Assembly: GCA_015655215.1 (NCBI GenBank)
Contig: JAATFL010000012.1
Coordinates: 1 to 64,000 of the forward strand
Reading direction: 5' to 3'
Length of the DNA stretch: 64,000 nucleotides
Source: Coriobacteriia bacterium
Lineage (GTDB): Bacteria; Actinomycetota; Coriobacteriia; Coriobacteriales; RUG033
In this document: one piece after another, positions 52,577-62,955 of the stretch
How the letters are laid out: each line of letters begins with the position of its first letter
How positions within the stretch are numbered: position 1 is the stretch's first letter
The notes under the pieces: generated by a model
The model's input: only the letters and a program-made list of their open reading frames with translations
Databases searched by the model: none
What the model was told of the DNA's origin: nothing
Position numbers and translations under genes: made by a program

Positions 52577-54901
52577 TCAATGGGAGAGGGCATCTCGTAC
52601 CTTTCGGGGTAGCCAGGTAAGGACCCGGCCGACTTTCCATGTGGTCGACTGCTCAATATCCTGTATGCGAGAGGTCAATTCATTGCCATGAGCAGTGAGG
52701 ACATCATTCTCTGCAACAAGGTTCTGCATGCGTTGGTCGAAATGTATCTTCTCTCGCTGATCTTGTTGATATTTGAATGATTGGATAGTATGTGAAACTT
52801 CCCACACCGGCAGAGCGGCCTGCTGGGTGATCTTCATTTCAGTCAACTGCAATAACCCCATCAGAGCAGTCCACCGTTCATTGCGGGAGGTGGGACGGGG
52901 GATATCCACAACGCGTCTTCGATGTGTGGTACGTTCATCTGCCAATGCTGCCGTGAGTGTGTCGATGGCTGCTCGGATAGCCACTTGGGCACTGTCTGTT
53001 GCGAGAAGATTCGCGCATGGTGAAGGGATGGGGTGGAAAGGATAAAGGATACATACTGGCTTTTCACCCAGGCAGGCCATAAGTATCGGCATGAGCTTCT
53101 CGGCGTGTACCACTAACACTACATCAACTGCAGTGAGTTGCGGAAGATTATGGATCTCAATGGAGTCGATCGATTCGATGGAGGATTCTAAGTCCTCAGC
53201 TATAATGAAATTGCAGAGTTCTTGCTGAGTGGCTTCAGGGCCATTATAAAAGATATGGACAGTTGGAACTTTCCTTATGATATTTGAAAGAATATCAATT
53301 ACCTCGCCAGCCGGAACGTCTGTTCCATCGTCTATGCAGACGATGGAACAGGAGAATCTGGGTATTTCTGTAGATAAGCCTGTATTACTTGCAAGGAAAA
53401 CCGTTTGATTGTAGTCGTATAAGAAGCCGGCATCGGCTTTGGACCAAGCGAGCAGGGCATCAGGTAGACCATACATGCTTGGGGAAACGACTTGATTTTG
53501 GATGCTGAAATCAAAGTGCGTTGAAAGTAAATCTCTTGCTACGAACAAGCACGGTTTCTTCATCGATTTAAAGAGCATCAGATGGGAGAGAAAACAGTTG
53601 TCTGCCGGAGAAAGATAGATGATAGTGTCGATTCTGCGGGTTTGGATGAGATGCTCAAGTGCTGTTATATTCATCGAGATGTCTTCAGGTGTGGGGGTTT
53701 GCAAGAGAGGTAGTGAAACGACTTCAATATTCTGATCGGTATGCCGTGCGGGATGCGCAGGATCAGCACCATCTAGGATAATCGTTATCCGATAACCATT
53801 GCTCGTCAGGTTGGATATCCATACAGAGAGGGGCGAGCCACCTCTGAGTTCGGTGGAATCGTGAGTGAGGATTGCAACTTCCTCTATGGAACGGGGCGTG
53901 TTGATGGTAGAAAGGGAGTTCGAGGTACCGAGAAGTCGAACCACTTGCTCTGGTGAATGCCAAAACCGCTTTGCAAATTCTGAGATAAGGTCCCTGGCAT
54001 TCCAATAAATGAAAAGTATATCGTATGCAGCTGGGGCATCTTCTATCGGTAATGAGGTGAGGAGTAGGTTGACGCAGTCACCTACCATATTTGAGACGAT
54101 CACCTGATAAGCAGTTATATAATACCCCGAAAGGTTATTGCGCGTGATAAAAGATAAAATAGCCTTTGCTGTTTGTGACGAGTCGCAGTTTGATTCAAAG
54201 CCAGGTAAACTGACCGAGTCATGCCCTGACTGACCTGCTCCGTAATAGTAGTTGTAGTAGCTGTGATTAGGTAGACTTCTATATGACTGAGCATAATAGC
54301 TGATGATGAAGTAGCAATATGCATCGTCAAAACGCTGTCCGGTGTGGTCGGATGCTTCCTGGAAAGCTCGTTTCCCGACCTTGGTTGAGATTATCTTGTT
54401 CCAAAGGCTCCAGGCATAGAGTCTATCGATAAAGCAACCTGTAAAGACTTGCTCTCCTGTCAATTCGCCTTCATAGGGCGCAAGAGTGTTTTTGACATCA
54501 GCGAGGACGTGTTGAGGTATGGGGCTAACGGGAATGACAGTACATCCAAAGTGGAGAATATCCACAGGGTTCTCTTGCATCGATGCATATAGTTCAGAGC
54601 AGGCGTTCGATGTCAGCTCGTCATCGCTATCAACATACATGAGGTAATCGCCGGTAGCCGCGAGAGTTCCTGTCCTTCTCGCCTGGGCTCCATGGAGATT
54701 GCGTTCATGTGTGAGGACACGGAACCTGCTGTCAAGCTCACGGTAGTGCTGCAGGATCTGAGCTGATTCATCCGTGCTCGCGTCGTCGACGGCGATGATC
54801 TCGATGTCCTTTAAGGTCTGTGCACGTAGGCCGTCAAGGCATCGCCGCAGTGTCTTCTCGCCATTGTATACAGGCACTATGATTGAAATCTTAGCAGTCA
54901 T
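52577..54901 (-). CDS. Large glycosyltransferase with N-terminal GT2 domain
   Basis: MTAKISIIVPVYNGEKTLRRCLDGLRAQTLKDIEIIAVDDASTDES...YLMYVDSDDEL. Confidence 0.85.
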   Translation of the reverse strand: MTAKISIIVPVYNGEKTLRRCLDGLRAQTLKDIEIIAVDDASTDESAQILQHYRELDSRFRVLTHERNLHGAQARRTGTLAATGDYLMYVDSDDELTSNACSELYASMQENPVDILHFGCTVIPVSPIPQHVLADVKNTLAPYEGELTGEQVFTGCFIDRLYAWSLWNKIISTKVGKRAFQEASDHTGQRFDDAYCYFIISYYAQSYRSLPNHSYYNYYYGAGQSGHDSVSLPGFESNCDSSQTAKAILSFITRNNLSGYYITAYQVIVSNMVGDCVNLLLTSLPIEDAPAAYDILFIYWNARDLISEFAKRFWHSPEQVVRLLGTSNSLSTINTPRSIEEVAILTHDSTELRGGSPLSVWISNLTSNGYRITIILDGADPAHPARHTDQNIEVVSLPLLQTPTPEDISMNITALEHLIQTRRIDTIIYLSPADNCFLSHLMLFKSMKKPCLFVARDLLSTHFDFSIQNQVVSPSMYGLPDALLAWSKADAGFLYDYNQTVFLASNTGLSTEIPRFSCSIVCIDDGTDVPAGEVIDILSNIIRKVPTVHIFYNGPEATQQELCNFIIAEDLESSIESIDSIEIHNLPQLTAVDVVLVVHAEKLMPILMACLGEKPVCILYPFHPIPSPCANLLATDSAQVAIRAAIDTLTAALADERTTHRRRVVDIPRPTSRNERWTALMGLLQLTEMKITQQAALPVWEVSHTIQSFKYQQDQREKIHFDQRMQNLVAENDVLTAHGNELTSRIQDIEQSTTWKVGRVLTWLPRKVRDALSH

Positions 54902-55023
54902 TGTCTATCTTCCAAGTGTGTGAAAAACTATGAACACTTCCTGGTACACGACACTTCCTAGTTTACACCAAGGTTTGAAAAGCGAGGGGGAGTGGGAGGT
55001 GGATGCAAAATCTTACGATTTTC

Positions 55024-55740
55024 TCAATGTCGCAACCTAGCTCCATCCAGTTTCAGAATTCTAGGTCCATTAGCTTGGTTGATGAGGTCAAACTTACCTG
55101 CCACTCCATTGTATCCTGTGCTCCTATCATGTCTAGGCGCTTTTTGGCTGGTCCTTGGTCTGTACGTCCTGAGTAAGCGCAGTAGGGCACAAGGAACAAG
55201 AATATCGAATGTCTGCAGGAGCGCTACTGTATCTACACCATAAAAGCTAATTGTCCATGGGGCTGTATCCTTCGTGCATTCCGCAAAGAACACCACTCTG
55301 GATGTTAACAGGAATGCACCGAGGAGGGTGACAAATGAGAATACCCGATAGTGCCATATGGCACTATCGGGTATTCCCTAAATAGAGCGATGCCAAGAAC
55401 CGCAAATCCTGTGAGGGCCATGGCCGCAAGCGGATACCCTAGTATCTGATAAACTTTGACAACCGTGTTTGAAACGAGCAGATATGGATCCATCCTCCGC
55501 TGTCCGTGCATCATAAACCGTGAGAAACGTCGATTCCAATGGCATTGGAGATGGCTCGCTGTCTTTTAGGCAAGGGTGATGGGATGGGCCACTTGCCGGA
55601 GAAGCTTGCTCTTTGACAGGAACCGGTGCCGTTGGGTATTTCAACATGTACCGGGTCTCTAGATATTGTATCTCGGTACCATGACTCGGATTCCAGACAT
55701 ATCCTCCATCCAATAGTCCGAGCATACAGGTCTTGAGCAT
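55024..55740 (-). pseudogene. Probable remnant of a membrane protein gene (several broken minus-strand frames)
   Basis: Successive short minus-strand ORFs, with TM-like YQILGYPLAAMALTGFAVLGIALF and VTLLGAFLLTS, separated by a 38-bp palindrome and frame breaks. Confidence 0.45.
55339..55376. repeat. Perfect 38-bp palindrome
   Basis: GAATACCCGATAGTGCCAT/ATGGCACTATCGGGTATTC, 19-bp arms, no spacer. Confidence 0.92.
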
Positions 55741-55894
55741 ACGAATACGATGACAGCGAATCTTGATTTCCTATTCCAGCATTTGGTTGGGATTCCTGCG
55801 GTAGTTAAGAGTCCCGTAAGCCTTCTGGGCAGGTCTATGATGTTATCCTATAGTTTATTATTCAGATGGGAATCTGACAAACATTGGAGTGCTC

Positions 55895-58306
55895 ATGCAG
55901 GTTAGAGTCAATGGAGCGTGCCGAGGCGACGGTTTGGGTTATGTCCGAATCATGCTCCATGATGTGGCTGCGGATAGTAAGTTAAAGGTTTCTGTTCAAT
56001 TGGACACCGGAGCTCCCGTTCCCTGCGAGCTATTCAGACTTGCCACTAGCGCAGGTTCTTCCACGGGATCCTATACCGTCGTGTTCCCGCTTCTCCATGT
56101 AAGTGCAGTGTTTCTCGATGTTAAGGAGATAGGGGCTGGCGGGAAGGTCTCCTCATCTGCGATCAAGAGAATATCGATGGCACTTCTGAAGTGGCAATCA
56201 AGATTCAACTATCGAGTGCATCCCAGTTTCTGTAAATCGATGAGGGACATCGAGAAGCGGGATGCTTACACTCAACCTAATCCCAAGCTCTTGGTCTTTG
56301 TCGAGAACAATGATAATTATCTCATCAAGGCCTCGAGTACGTTTCCTATCAAGACTTCCGGTGTCACTATCTCATTGATTGACAGCACGGGGGTCGGTTT
56401 GAAGGGTTTTGACTATCTTATTACAGGAACCCGCACGGTGACGGATGGGTGTTTTCCTTTTAAGGAAGTGAATTTCTCTTTCAGGGTTCCTAAGGACGGA
56501 AATGATTATTACCTTGTCATTACCGACAAGGATGACGAAGGGGCTCAGGGTATTTTCGTACTTGACCAGCAAGCTTCCGGTGTCTATGCGTCGCAAGCTA
56601 AAGATGTCTCATTTTCCGCTGATACCGATTCTGACTATGGTGCATGGCTCAGAGTCCACCAAGTCACCCTGAAGTCGCTTGATACTCAGGAAAAGATGGT
56701 TTTCTCGTACACTCCCTTGATTTCGCTCGTCGTTCCCCTGTTCAACACGCCTGTCACATGCTTGCGTGAACTGGTGGCTTCGGTTTTAAAGCAAAGCTAT
56801 CCTCATTGGGAACTCATATTGGTGAATGCGACTCCAAGTAATACCGATTTGATTGCCTGTATCAAGGCTTTTGCTGACAGACGTATCAAGGTTGTCCCCT
56901 TGGAGAAGAACTTGGGGATTGCCGGTAATACGGTTGAAGGTTGTAAGGTGGCATCGGGGGATTTCATCGGGTTTGTCGATCATGATGATACGGTTGAGCC
57001 GGATATGCTGTTCCAGTATGTCACCGCTATCAATGATGAACCCGCTGTAGATCTCTTGTATTGTGACGAGGATCATCTCGACGAGGATGGTCAGTACTTC
57101 AACCCCCATTTCAAACCTGATTTCAATATCGATCTCCTGCGTTCGTACAATTACATCACACATCTCCTTATGCTACGCAGGACGTTTCTTGAGGACATCG
57201 GATATCCTCGTTCCGAGTATGACGGGGCTCAGGATTATGATCTGGTGTTACGTGCATCGGAGCATACATCCCATATCGTCCATATCCCCCGTGTTCTCTA
57301 CCATTGGCGGGCAAGCGAGGGTTCTACAAGTACAAACAGTGCAAGCAAACCGTATGCCAATGAAACGGGTCGTCGTGCGCTGCAGGCGCACCTCGATCGG
57401 CTCCATCTGAAGGCGACAGCGGCTGATACTGAGCGTAGCTTCATCTATCGGGTCACCTACACGCTCGAAGAGGATTCGCTTATCTCGATCGTCATCCCCA
57501 ACAAGGATGAGTCTGAGATGCTCAAGGTCTGCATCGCATCGATTGAGGACAACTCCACCTATGATAACTATGAGATTGTGGTGGTTGAGAACAACAGTAC
57601 GGAGGATGAGACCTTCGCATGTTACGAGATGCTCCAGGCTCAGTATCAAAACGTGCATGTGGTGATGTGGGACAAGGAGTTCAACTTTTCAAAGATCATG
57701 AATTTCGGTGTCGACCAGGCAAAAGGTGAATATGTGTTGTTGCTCAACAACGATACGGAAGTCATCACCCCTAGTTTCCTGGAAGAGATGCTCGGGTATT
57801 GTCAACGAGAGGATGTTGGTATCGTCGGCGCCAAACTACTGTATCCTGATGGAAGCGTACAGCATGCCGGTGTAGGAGCAGGCATATGTGCAGGCGCCGG
57901 GCATCTCGCGAAGTTCCTCGATCGGGAGAATCCTGGATACTATCTTCGAGCTGCAGTCCCCCAGGACCTCAGCGCGGTAACGGCAGCTTGCATGATGACC
58001 AAGAAGGCGGTCTACGAGGAGGTTGGAGGCTTTTCGGAGGACTTCCCCGTTGCCTTCAACGATGTCGATTACTGTCTAAAGGTTCGGGACACGGGGAGAC
58101 TTGTCGTGATGGACCCCTATGCCGTGCTCTATCATTATGAATCGGTCTCGCGTGGTTTGGACGATGACAAGGTGTCTATCGATAAGCAAATCCGTTTTCA
58201 TAAAGAAGTCGCTCTACTTAACTATCGTTGGGCTAAGTACTTTGTCGTCGGAGACCCCTACCTCAGCCCCAACTTCAACCGAGGGACGCTTAACTACACG
58301 TTGTGA
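55895..58306 (+). CDS. Large glycosyltransferase with two GT2 domains and N-terminal extension
   Basis: LISLVVPLFNTPVTCLRELVASVLKQSYPHWELILVNATPSN...GFVDHDDTVEPD and LISIVIPNKDESEMLKVCIASIEDNSTYDNYEIVVVENNST...LLNNDTEVI. Confidence 0.88.
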   Translation: MQVRVNGACRGDGLGYVRIMLHDVAADSKLKVSVQLDTGAPVPCELFRLATSAGSSTGSYTVVFPLLHVSAVFLDVKEIGAGGKVSSSAIKRISMALLKWQSRFNYRVHPSFCKSMRDIEKRDAYTQPNPKLLVFVENNDNYLIKASSTFPIKTSGVTISLIDSTGVGLKGFDYLITGTRTVTDGCFPFKEVNFSFRVPKDGNDYYLVITDKDDEGAQGIFVLDQQASGVYASQAKDVSFSADTDSDYGAWLRVHQVTLKSLDTQEKMVFSYTPLISLVVPLFNTPVTCLRELVASVLKQSYPHWELILVNATPSNTDLIACIKAFADRRIKVVPLEKNLGIAGNTVEGCKVASGDFIGFVDHDDTVEPDMLFQYVTAINDEPAVDLLYCDEDHLDEDGQYFNPHFKPDFNIDLLRSYNYITHLLMLRRTFLEDIGYPRSEYDGAQDYDLVLRASEHTSHIVHIPRVLYHWRASEGSTSTNSASKPYANETGRRALQAHLDRLHLKATAADTERSFIYRVTYTLEEDSLISIVIPNKDESEMLKVCIASIEDNSTYDNYEIVVVENNSTEDETFACYEMLQAQYQNVHVVMWDKEFNFSKIMNFGVDQAKGEYVLLLNNDTEVITPSFLEEMLGYCQREDVGIVGAKLLYPDGSVQHAGVGAGICAGAGHLAKFLDRENPGYYLRAAVPQDLSAVTAACMMTKKAVYEEVGGFSEDFPVAFNDVDYCLKVRDTGRLVVMDPYAVLYHYESVSRGLDDDKVSIDKQIRFHKEVALLNYRWAKYFVVGDPYLSPNFNRGTLNYTL

Positions 58307-58328
58307 TCCAGGGTGGTAACCACCTGTT

Positions 58329-58391
58329 CTACGGTTTCAGAATATCCTTAATCGTACGAAGGGGCTTCGTGATCCGAAAGCTGGTCGAATT
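58329..58391 (-). pseudogene. 3'-end fragment (about 21 codons) of the RgpF-like gene
   Basis: Matches 60829-60891 (offset 2500); encodes the terminal [16 protein letters not shown] stretch only. Confidence 0.85.
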
Positions 58392-58494
58392 GGACATGTG
58401 GACCGGTTTGTAATGATTGCCCATTTGCAGGGTGATTGAGATACCGTTTCAGTGGGTGCGGGAGTGCGGGCATTCCACTGCAATAGATTATGCC

Positions 58495-58633
58495 GTCATC
58501 TCGCTCCACGATCTAGTTGAACACGCATGGTATGATATCATCGTTCAGTCCTTTCTTGTCCCTGTGGTTTCGACGCCATCAGGATATAAGAGAGGACTGA
58601 CACTATCCATCAACTTACCAGGTTAGCAGAACC
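58495..58633 (+). repeat. Left arm of imperfect inverted repeat flanking DUF2142-type gene
   Basis: Reverse complement of 60310-60450 aligns end to end, roughly 85% by eye, with a few 1-bp gaps. Confidence 0.85.
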
Positions 58634-58697
58634 AATAATAATATCAAAGCAAACTTCACGGGGAAGTGGATAGGCTTTAGCAGGGGAGATACTGCGA

Positions 58698-60290
58698 ATG
58701 TCGCACATCAAGTATGCCAACTGGAAAAACGCGAAATGGGCGACCGTGTTCTTCCTCGCTACGGCTGGTGTCCTCTTCTGCGTTGTTGCCCAGTCAACTC
58801 CTGAAATTGCGAGTCGGAAGGTCCTTCTCGGCTTTCCCGTTGCACTCTGCGCCATAGGATGCATCCTCCTGGTGCGTATCATTTCAGAAGAAGAAAGCGG
58901 GAAGTTCTCCCATACCAAGACGGTGCAGCACCTTTTCTTGGTCATCTACGTATGCGGTGGGTTGCTTGCCATGGCGGCAATGCCGCTTGGCTCGGGATAT
59001 GACGAGGGAGAGCACTTCATGAGGGCCTATCAGGTTCTTCAAGGTGCCGAGACCATCAGAAGCCCCGAGGGTACGACGAAGGGAACGGATAGCCTGGGCG
59101 CGATGCTTGCCGACAATTCACGCCCAACCGTCTTTGATGTCTACCAGCCAGACATCACATTTCCCGTGTTAATTGACAGCATGGACGCCGACCACGTCGA
59201 TTCTTCGGCGCAGCAGTATTACGGATTCTTCAACACTGTTCTCTATACGCCTCTGACCTATGCCCCCTACTATCCGGGAATGATAGCGGTTGGACTTTCT
59301 TCATCAAATTCCCTTGCTATCGCCTATGGCGGAAGGTTCTCCGCATGGTTGATCTTTGGCATCATCCTCTTCTTTGCCATCGGGAGATTCCCGTATGGGA
59401 AAGAGGTTGCGGCGCTGGTGTGTCTTCTTCCCTCGACCATTATGTTCTGCGTTTGCTGGTCAGGCGATGGTCTGGTATTTGTGGCCTCCCTGTTCCTTCT
59501 GGCCGAGGTTCTGAGGGCACGCGCCTCACTAAAACGGCTTTCGTGGCTCAATATCGTCGGCTGCTGGGTCCTCGTTTTATTGGTTGGTCTTTGCAAGATG
59601 GCCTACATGCCCATATGTCTTCTCATCCTGCTCATACCCAAACGATGTTATAAGACAAGGGCGTCGTATGCCATCAACGTGCTTGGTTGTGCAGCCGTGG
59701 GCCTGACGCTGTCGCTGCTATGGATGTACTCTGCGACCGCACTTGAATCTGGCGTGTCGTATGTCAACAACGCAAACAGCGGTGAGCAGCTTCGCTTTGT
59801 CCTAGCAAACGTGCCTTTTTTCGTGAGCGCATGTGTGCTGACGGTCTTGGACTCAACTCTGCCTTGGCTCGCCGGCCTTGTTGGCTCTTCCGTCGTCCAG
59901 CATTCAGCATTGCTCGGTCTGTCGTCGGCCATCGTTGGTATCGTTTTCATCGTGGTAGCGACGCTCGATGCCAAGCACAGAAGGGGACAGATTGACATCT
60001 GCGCCAAAGTGTCGCTAACCATTATCGTTTTCCTCGTGTGCGGACTCATTTTCGCCGGCGAATACATAACGTTCACTTCTGTGGGGGCGTCTCGCGTCGA
60101 AGGGGTTCAGGCGCGGTACTTCATCCCCCTCCTCATGCCTGCGATCATGGCTTTGCGACCTTCGCGACGTGTGGACTCCGCAGAGTCTCCGGAGCCCGCA
60201 GAGCCTGCTCTTGATTTCAGGGTGTTGTGGGAGCTTGAACTCTGTGCTTTGGTGGTCGAGTTCTCGGTAGTGATGGTAAGCGTTTGGTGA
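58698..60290 (+). CDS. DUF2142-type polytopic membrane protein
   Basis: MPLGSGYDEGEHFMRAYQVLQGAETI motif and about 10 TM segments. Confidence 0.78.
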   Translation: MSHIKYANWKNAKWATVFFLATAGVLFCVVAQSTPEIASRKVLLGFPVALCAIGCILLVRIISEEESGKFSHTKTVQHLFLVIYVCGGLLAMAAMPLGSGYDEGEHFMRAYQVLQGAETIRSPEGTTKGTDSLGAMLADNSRPTVFDVYQPDITFPVLIDSMDADHVDSSAQQYYGFFNTVLYTPLTYAPYYPGMIAVGLSSSNSLAIAYGGRFSAWLIFGIILFFAIGRFPYGKEVAALVCLLPSTIMFCVCWSGDGLVFVASLFLLAEVLRARASLKRLSWLNIVGCWVLVLLVGLCKMAYMPICLLILLIPKRCYKTRASYAINVLGCAAVGLTLSLLWMYSATALESGVSYVNNANSGEQLRFVLANVPFFVSACVLTVLDSTLPWLAGLVGSSVVQHSALLGLSSAIVGIVFIVVATLDAKHRRGQIDICAKVSLTIIVFLVCGLIFAGEYITFTSVGASRVEGVQARYFIPLLMPAIMALRPSRRVDSAESPEPAEPALDFRVLWELELCALVVEFSVVMVSVW

Positions 60291-60309
60291 GATAGACCAG
60301 CAAACAAGA

Positions 60310-60450
60310 GGTTCTCTTAACCTAGTAAATCGATGGACAATGTCAGTTCTCTCCTGTGTCCTGATAGTGTCGAAACCGCAGGGACAAGAAAAGACTACTC
60401 AATGGATACCATACCATGCGTGTTCAACCAGATCGTGGAGCAGAGATGAC
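60310..60450 (-). repeat. Right arm of imperfect inverted repeat flanking DUF2142-type gene
   Basis: See 58495-58633. Confidence 0.85.
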
Positions 60451-60500
60451 GTACGATGTCTTTCGCACTTTCAGAATTGAGCGCATCCAGAGATAAAGGC

Positions 60501-60815
60501 TGGTATCGTCGGCGCCAAACTACTGTATCCTGATGGAAGCGTACAGCATGTCGGTGTAGGAGCAGGCATATGTGCAGGCGCCGGGCATCTCGCGAAGTTC
60601 CTCGATTGGGAGAATCCTGGATACTATCTTCGAGCTGCAGTCCCCCAGGACCTCAGCGCGGTAACGGCAGCTTGCATGATGACCAAGAAGGCGGTCTATG
60701 AGGAGAAGTTGCTCTACTTAACTATCGTTGGGCTAAGTACTTTGTCGTCGGAGACCCCTACCTCAGCCCCAACTTCAACCGAGGGACGCTTAACTACACG
60801 TTGTGATCCAGGGTG
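60501..60815 (+). pseudogene. Truncated, internally deleted copy of the GT2 gene 3' end
   Basis: 60501-60705 matches 57817-58021 (offset 2684); the following part matches at offset 2500, implying a 184-bp internal deletion (frameshift). Confidence 0.92.
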
Positions 60816-60828
60816 GTAACCACCGGTT

Positions 60829-62664
60829 CTACGGTTTCAGAATATCCTTAATCGTACGAAGGGGCTTCGTGATCCGAAAGCTGGTCGAATTCCTCATATC
60901 GTCCAGCTCATGGTTCTTGTCGATCAATTGATGCTCCAGGTTGGAGATCCGGTCTTCCAGTTCCTCAGTGCTCGGTCCTGCGGGGACTGGTATCTGCTGA
61001 TGAACCCATGACCATGAGCTCAATGCTTGGCGTGTCGTGGATTCGGCAACACACCAGCCGGATAGGTATCCCTCGCTCTGTACGAAGAGAGGGAGGGCAA
61101 AGTCATCTTCGGGGCAAACGGCATCTGCATGTTCGTAGAGTGAATATCCAAGGTAGCTCCTCAGGAGCTTGCCTCGTACCCAATACATATGTGCGAGCGC
61201 CGCTACGGGTGGTTTGCTGATATCGGTTTTAACCGTGATGCCAATCTCTCGAATCCAAGCCTCCGTCTTCTCGAAGGTGGTCCTCCATCGCCTTTCCAAC
61301 TCATCACTTAGCCCTGGGACAACGGGAGGTTGTGGGGACAGGAACCCGAGACGTGGCATGTCCGCAAAGAGATTCACCACCCCCTTCACCGCCTCTGCGG
61401 TGCCTGCGATGGTATCAAGTGTTTGGGTGTACCCCGAGTACTCGTTAATCGAGGGGATGTCGTCGTGGTCGATGTCGTGGAGAACGCATACCAATTCGTT
61501 GTCTTGGATAGTCTGCAAAAGCGCCTCGTGGTACCTATTAGTGCCTTCTGTCAAGGTATGTTCACCATCGATAACGTAGAATGTGACCGTCTCTTTGGTG
61601 TTGAGATTTGTGAGAAGTTCCTCACGGACACCTTCACTGCACATAATGGCCACTGTGCCCAACCGTGCAAGGATATTGAGACGTTGCGGCCAATTGAAAG
61701 CACTGTCACACTCCTTCACCTCGACGAAGAAGGCCAATCGGTGTGAAGAGGATGGCTCTTGTGCAGGATGGGAGGGAATCATGTACGAGAGGGTCAGCCC
61801 ATCTGCGATATCCCTTTGATTACATGTCCGCAGGAGGTTCTCAATGATGAGGTCCGAGTCGTAGCAGGTGTTGGTATCGATGTATCGAAGCGATTCATAT
61901 TCATCATTGCGCGCGATAGGATAGATTACACGCATCTCCTCATGGCAGGAGATGAACTTACGCTTTATCAGCGGGCTTCCTTTGAATCTCAGACAGTCAT
62001 ATGGCATTATCTGGAATGGGTCGGCAGTCAGTTCCTCAAGGTCGTTCAAATCGAGGAAACTATCCCATCGGAAGCCTTCATCGCTGAGGTATTGGGTTAG
62101 ACGGGTTTCAAACAGCCCAACGGCCTCATCATGGGTGACGATAGGGGGGAGGGTGTCCCAAAAAGAGCGAAATGCAGGGGAGCTGAGAACCTTGTCACGA
62201 AAAACAATGAAGAACGTCTGTATGTGTGGGGGAAAGATTCCAGAAGGACTGTATCCTATCGGGTCAAAACTAAATCCAAAGTGCTTGCTGATTCCCCAAA
62301 AATCCAGCTCTGGCCGCTGTTCCATGGAGGCAAAGACCGAATCGAATCCGTAAAAGGGGCCGTATGTCGTGAGATTGGTTAAGACAAGCTCGCGGCACAA
62401 GGTGATAGACGTCCATCCCAGTGCCTCGATGCCGGTCTTGTAGGCCCAAGCATCATAGCCGATGTTCTCCCGTACGATGACACGTTGGGTATATGATTCG
62501 AGAATCTCGACGGTTCGGGGAGACGCGGGCCCGTTGCACACGATGACGAGTGTATCGAGGTTACGGGAGAGTTCATCGAGGTAATACTGTGCATAACGGT
62601 CTATGATACCCTGCTCGTCGAAGAAGACGCATACTCCAAGCCGTTTGGCGCCGGGTTCTTCCAT
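60829..62664 (-). CDS. Rhamnan synthesis F (RgpF)-like glycosyltransferase
   Basis: [37 protein letters not shown]...[21 protein letters not shown]...[13 protein letters not shown]. Confidence 0.88.
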   Translation of the reverse strand: MEEPGAKRLGVCVFFDEQGIIDRYAQYYLDELSRNLDTLVIVCNGPASPRTVEILESYTQRVIVRENIGYDAWAYKTGIEALGWTSITLCRELVLTNLTTYGPFYGFDSVFASMEQRPELDFWGISKHFGFSFDPIGYSPSGIFPPHIQTFFIVFRDKVLSSPAFRSFWDTLPPIVTHDEAVGLFETRLTQYLSDEGFRWDSFLDLNDLEELTADPFQIMPYDCLRFKGSPLIKRKFISCHEEMRVIYPIARNDEYESLRYIDTNTCYDSDLIIENLLRTCNQRDIADGLTLSYMIPSHPAQEPSSSHRLAFFVEVKECDSAFNWPQRLNILARLGTVAIMCSEGVREELLTNLNTKETVTFYVIDGEHTLTEGTNRYHEALLQTIQDNELVCVLHDIDHDDIPSINEYSGYTQTLDTIAGTAEAVKGVVNLFADMPRLGFLSPQPPVVPGLSDELERRWRTTFEKTEAWIREIGITVKTDISKPPVAALAHMYWVRGKLLRSYLGYSLYEHADAVCPEDDFALPLFVQSEGYLSGWCVAESTTRQALSSWSWVHQQIPVPAGPSTEELEDRISNLEHQLIDKNHELDDMRNSTSFRITKPLRTIKDILKP

Positions 62665-62955
62665 CGCGTCCGCCTCATGATTCCCCCATTTGGATGGGTG
62701 TCAGTATCGCACTCTTGTCTTGATGGATCTATTCTAGCGCATGGGCAAGGGTTGCGTTATATGATCCTTTTGCGGGGTGATCGAGATACCGTTCCCAGCG
62801 TACAGGTGGACGTGTCACAGGATACTGTCACGGAGTTGGATGGGAACCTTGCGCACAATTCCTGGTATGATTGCATACCGGTCAGAATGGATTACAGATG
62901 TTGCTTACAGGCTTGTATTTCTACACAGGGAATATGGGCTATTGGAGGTAATCAC

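Noticed and set aside
58417-58626. 69-aa plus-strand ORF upstream of the DUF2142-type gene
   Set aside because: Overlaps the repeated promoter-like region and inverted-repeat arm; no domain.
58495-60450. Inverted repeats considered as an insertion sequence
   Set aside because: The internal gene is a DUF2142-type membrane protein, not a transposase; no target-site duplication was evident, so it is reported only as an inverted-repeat-flanked segment.
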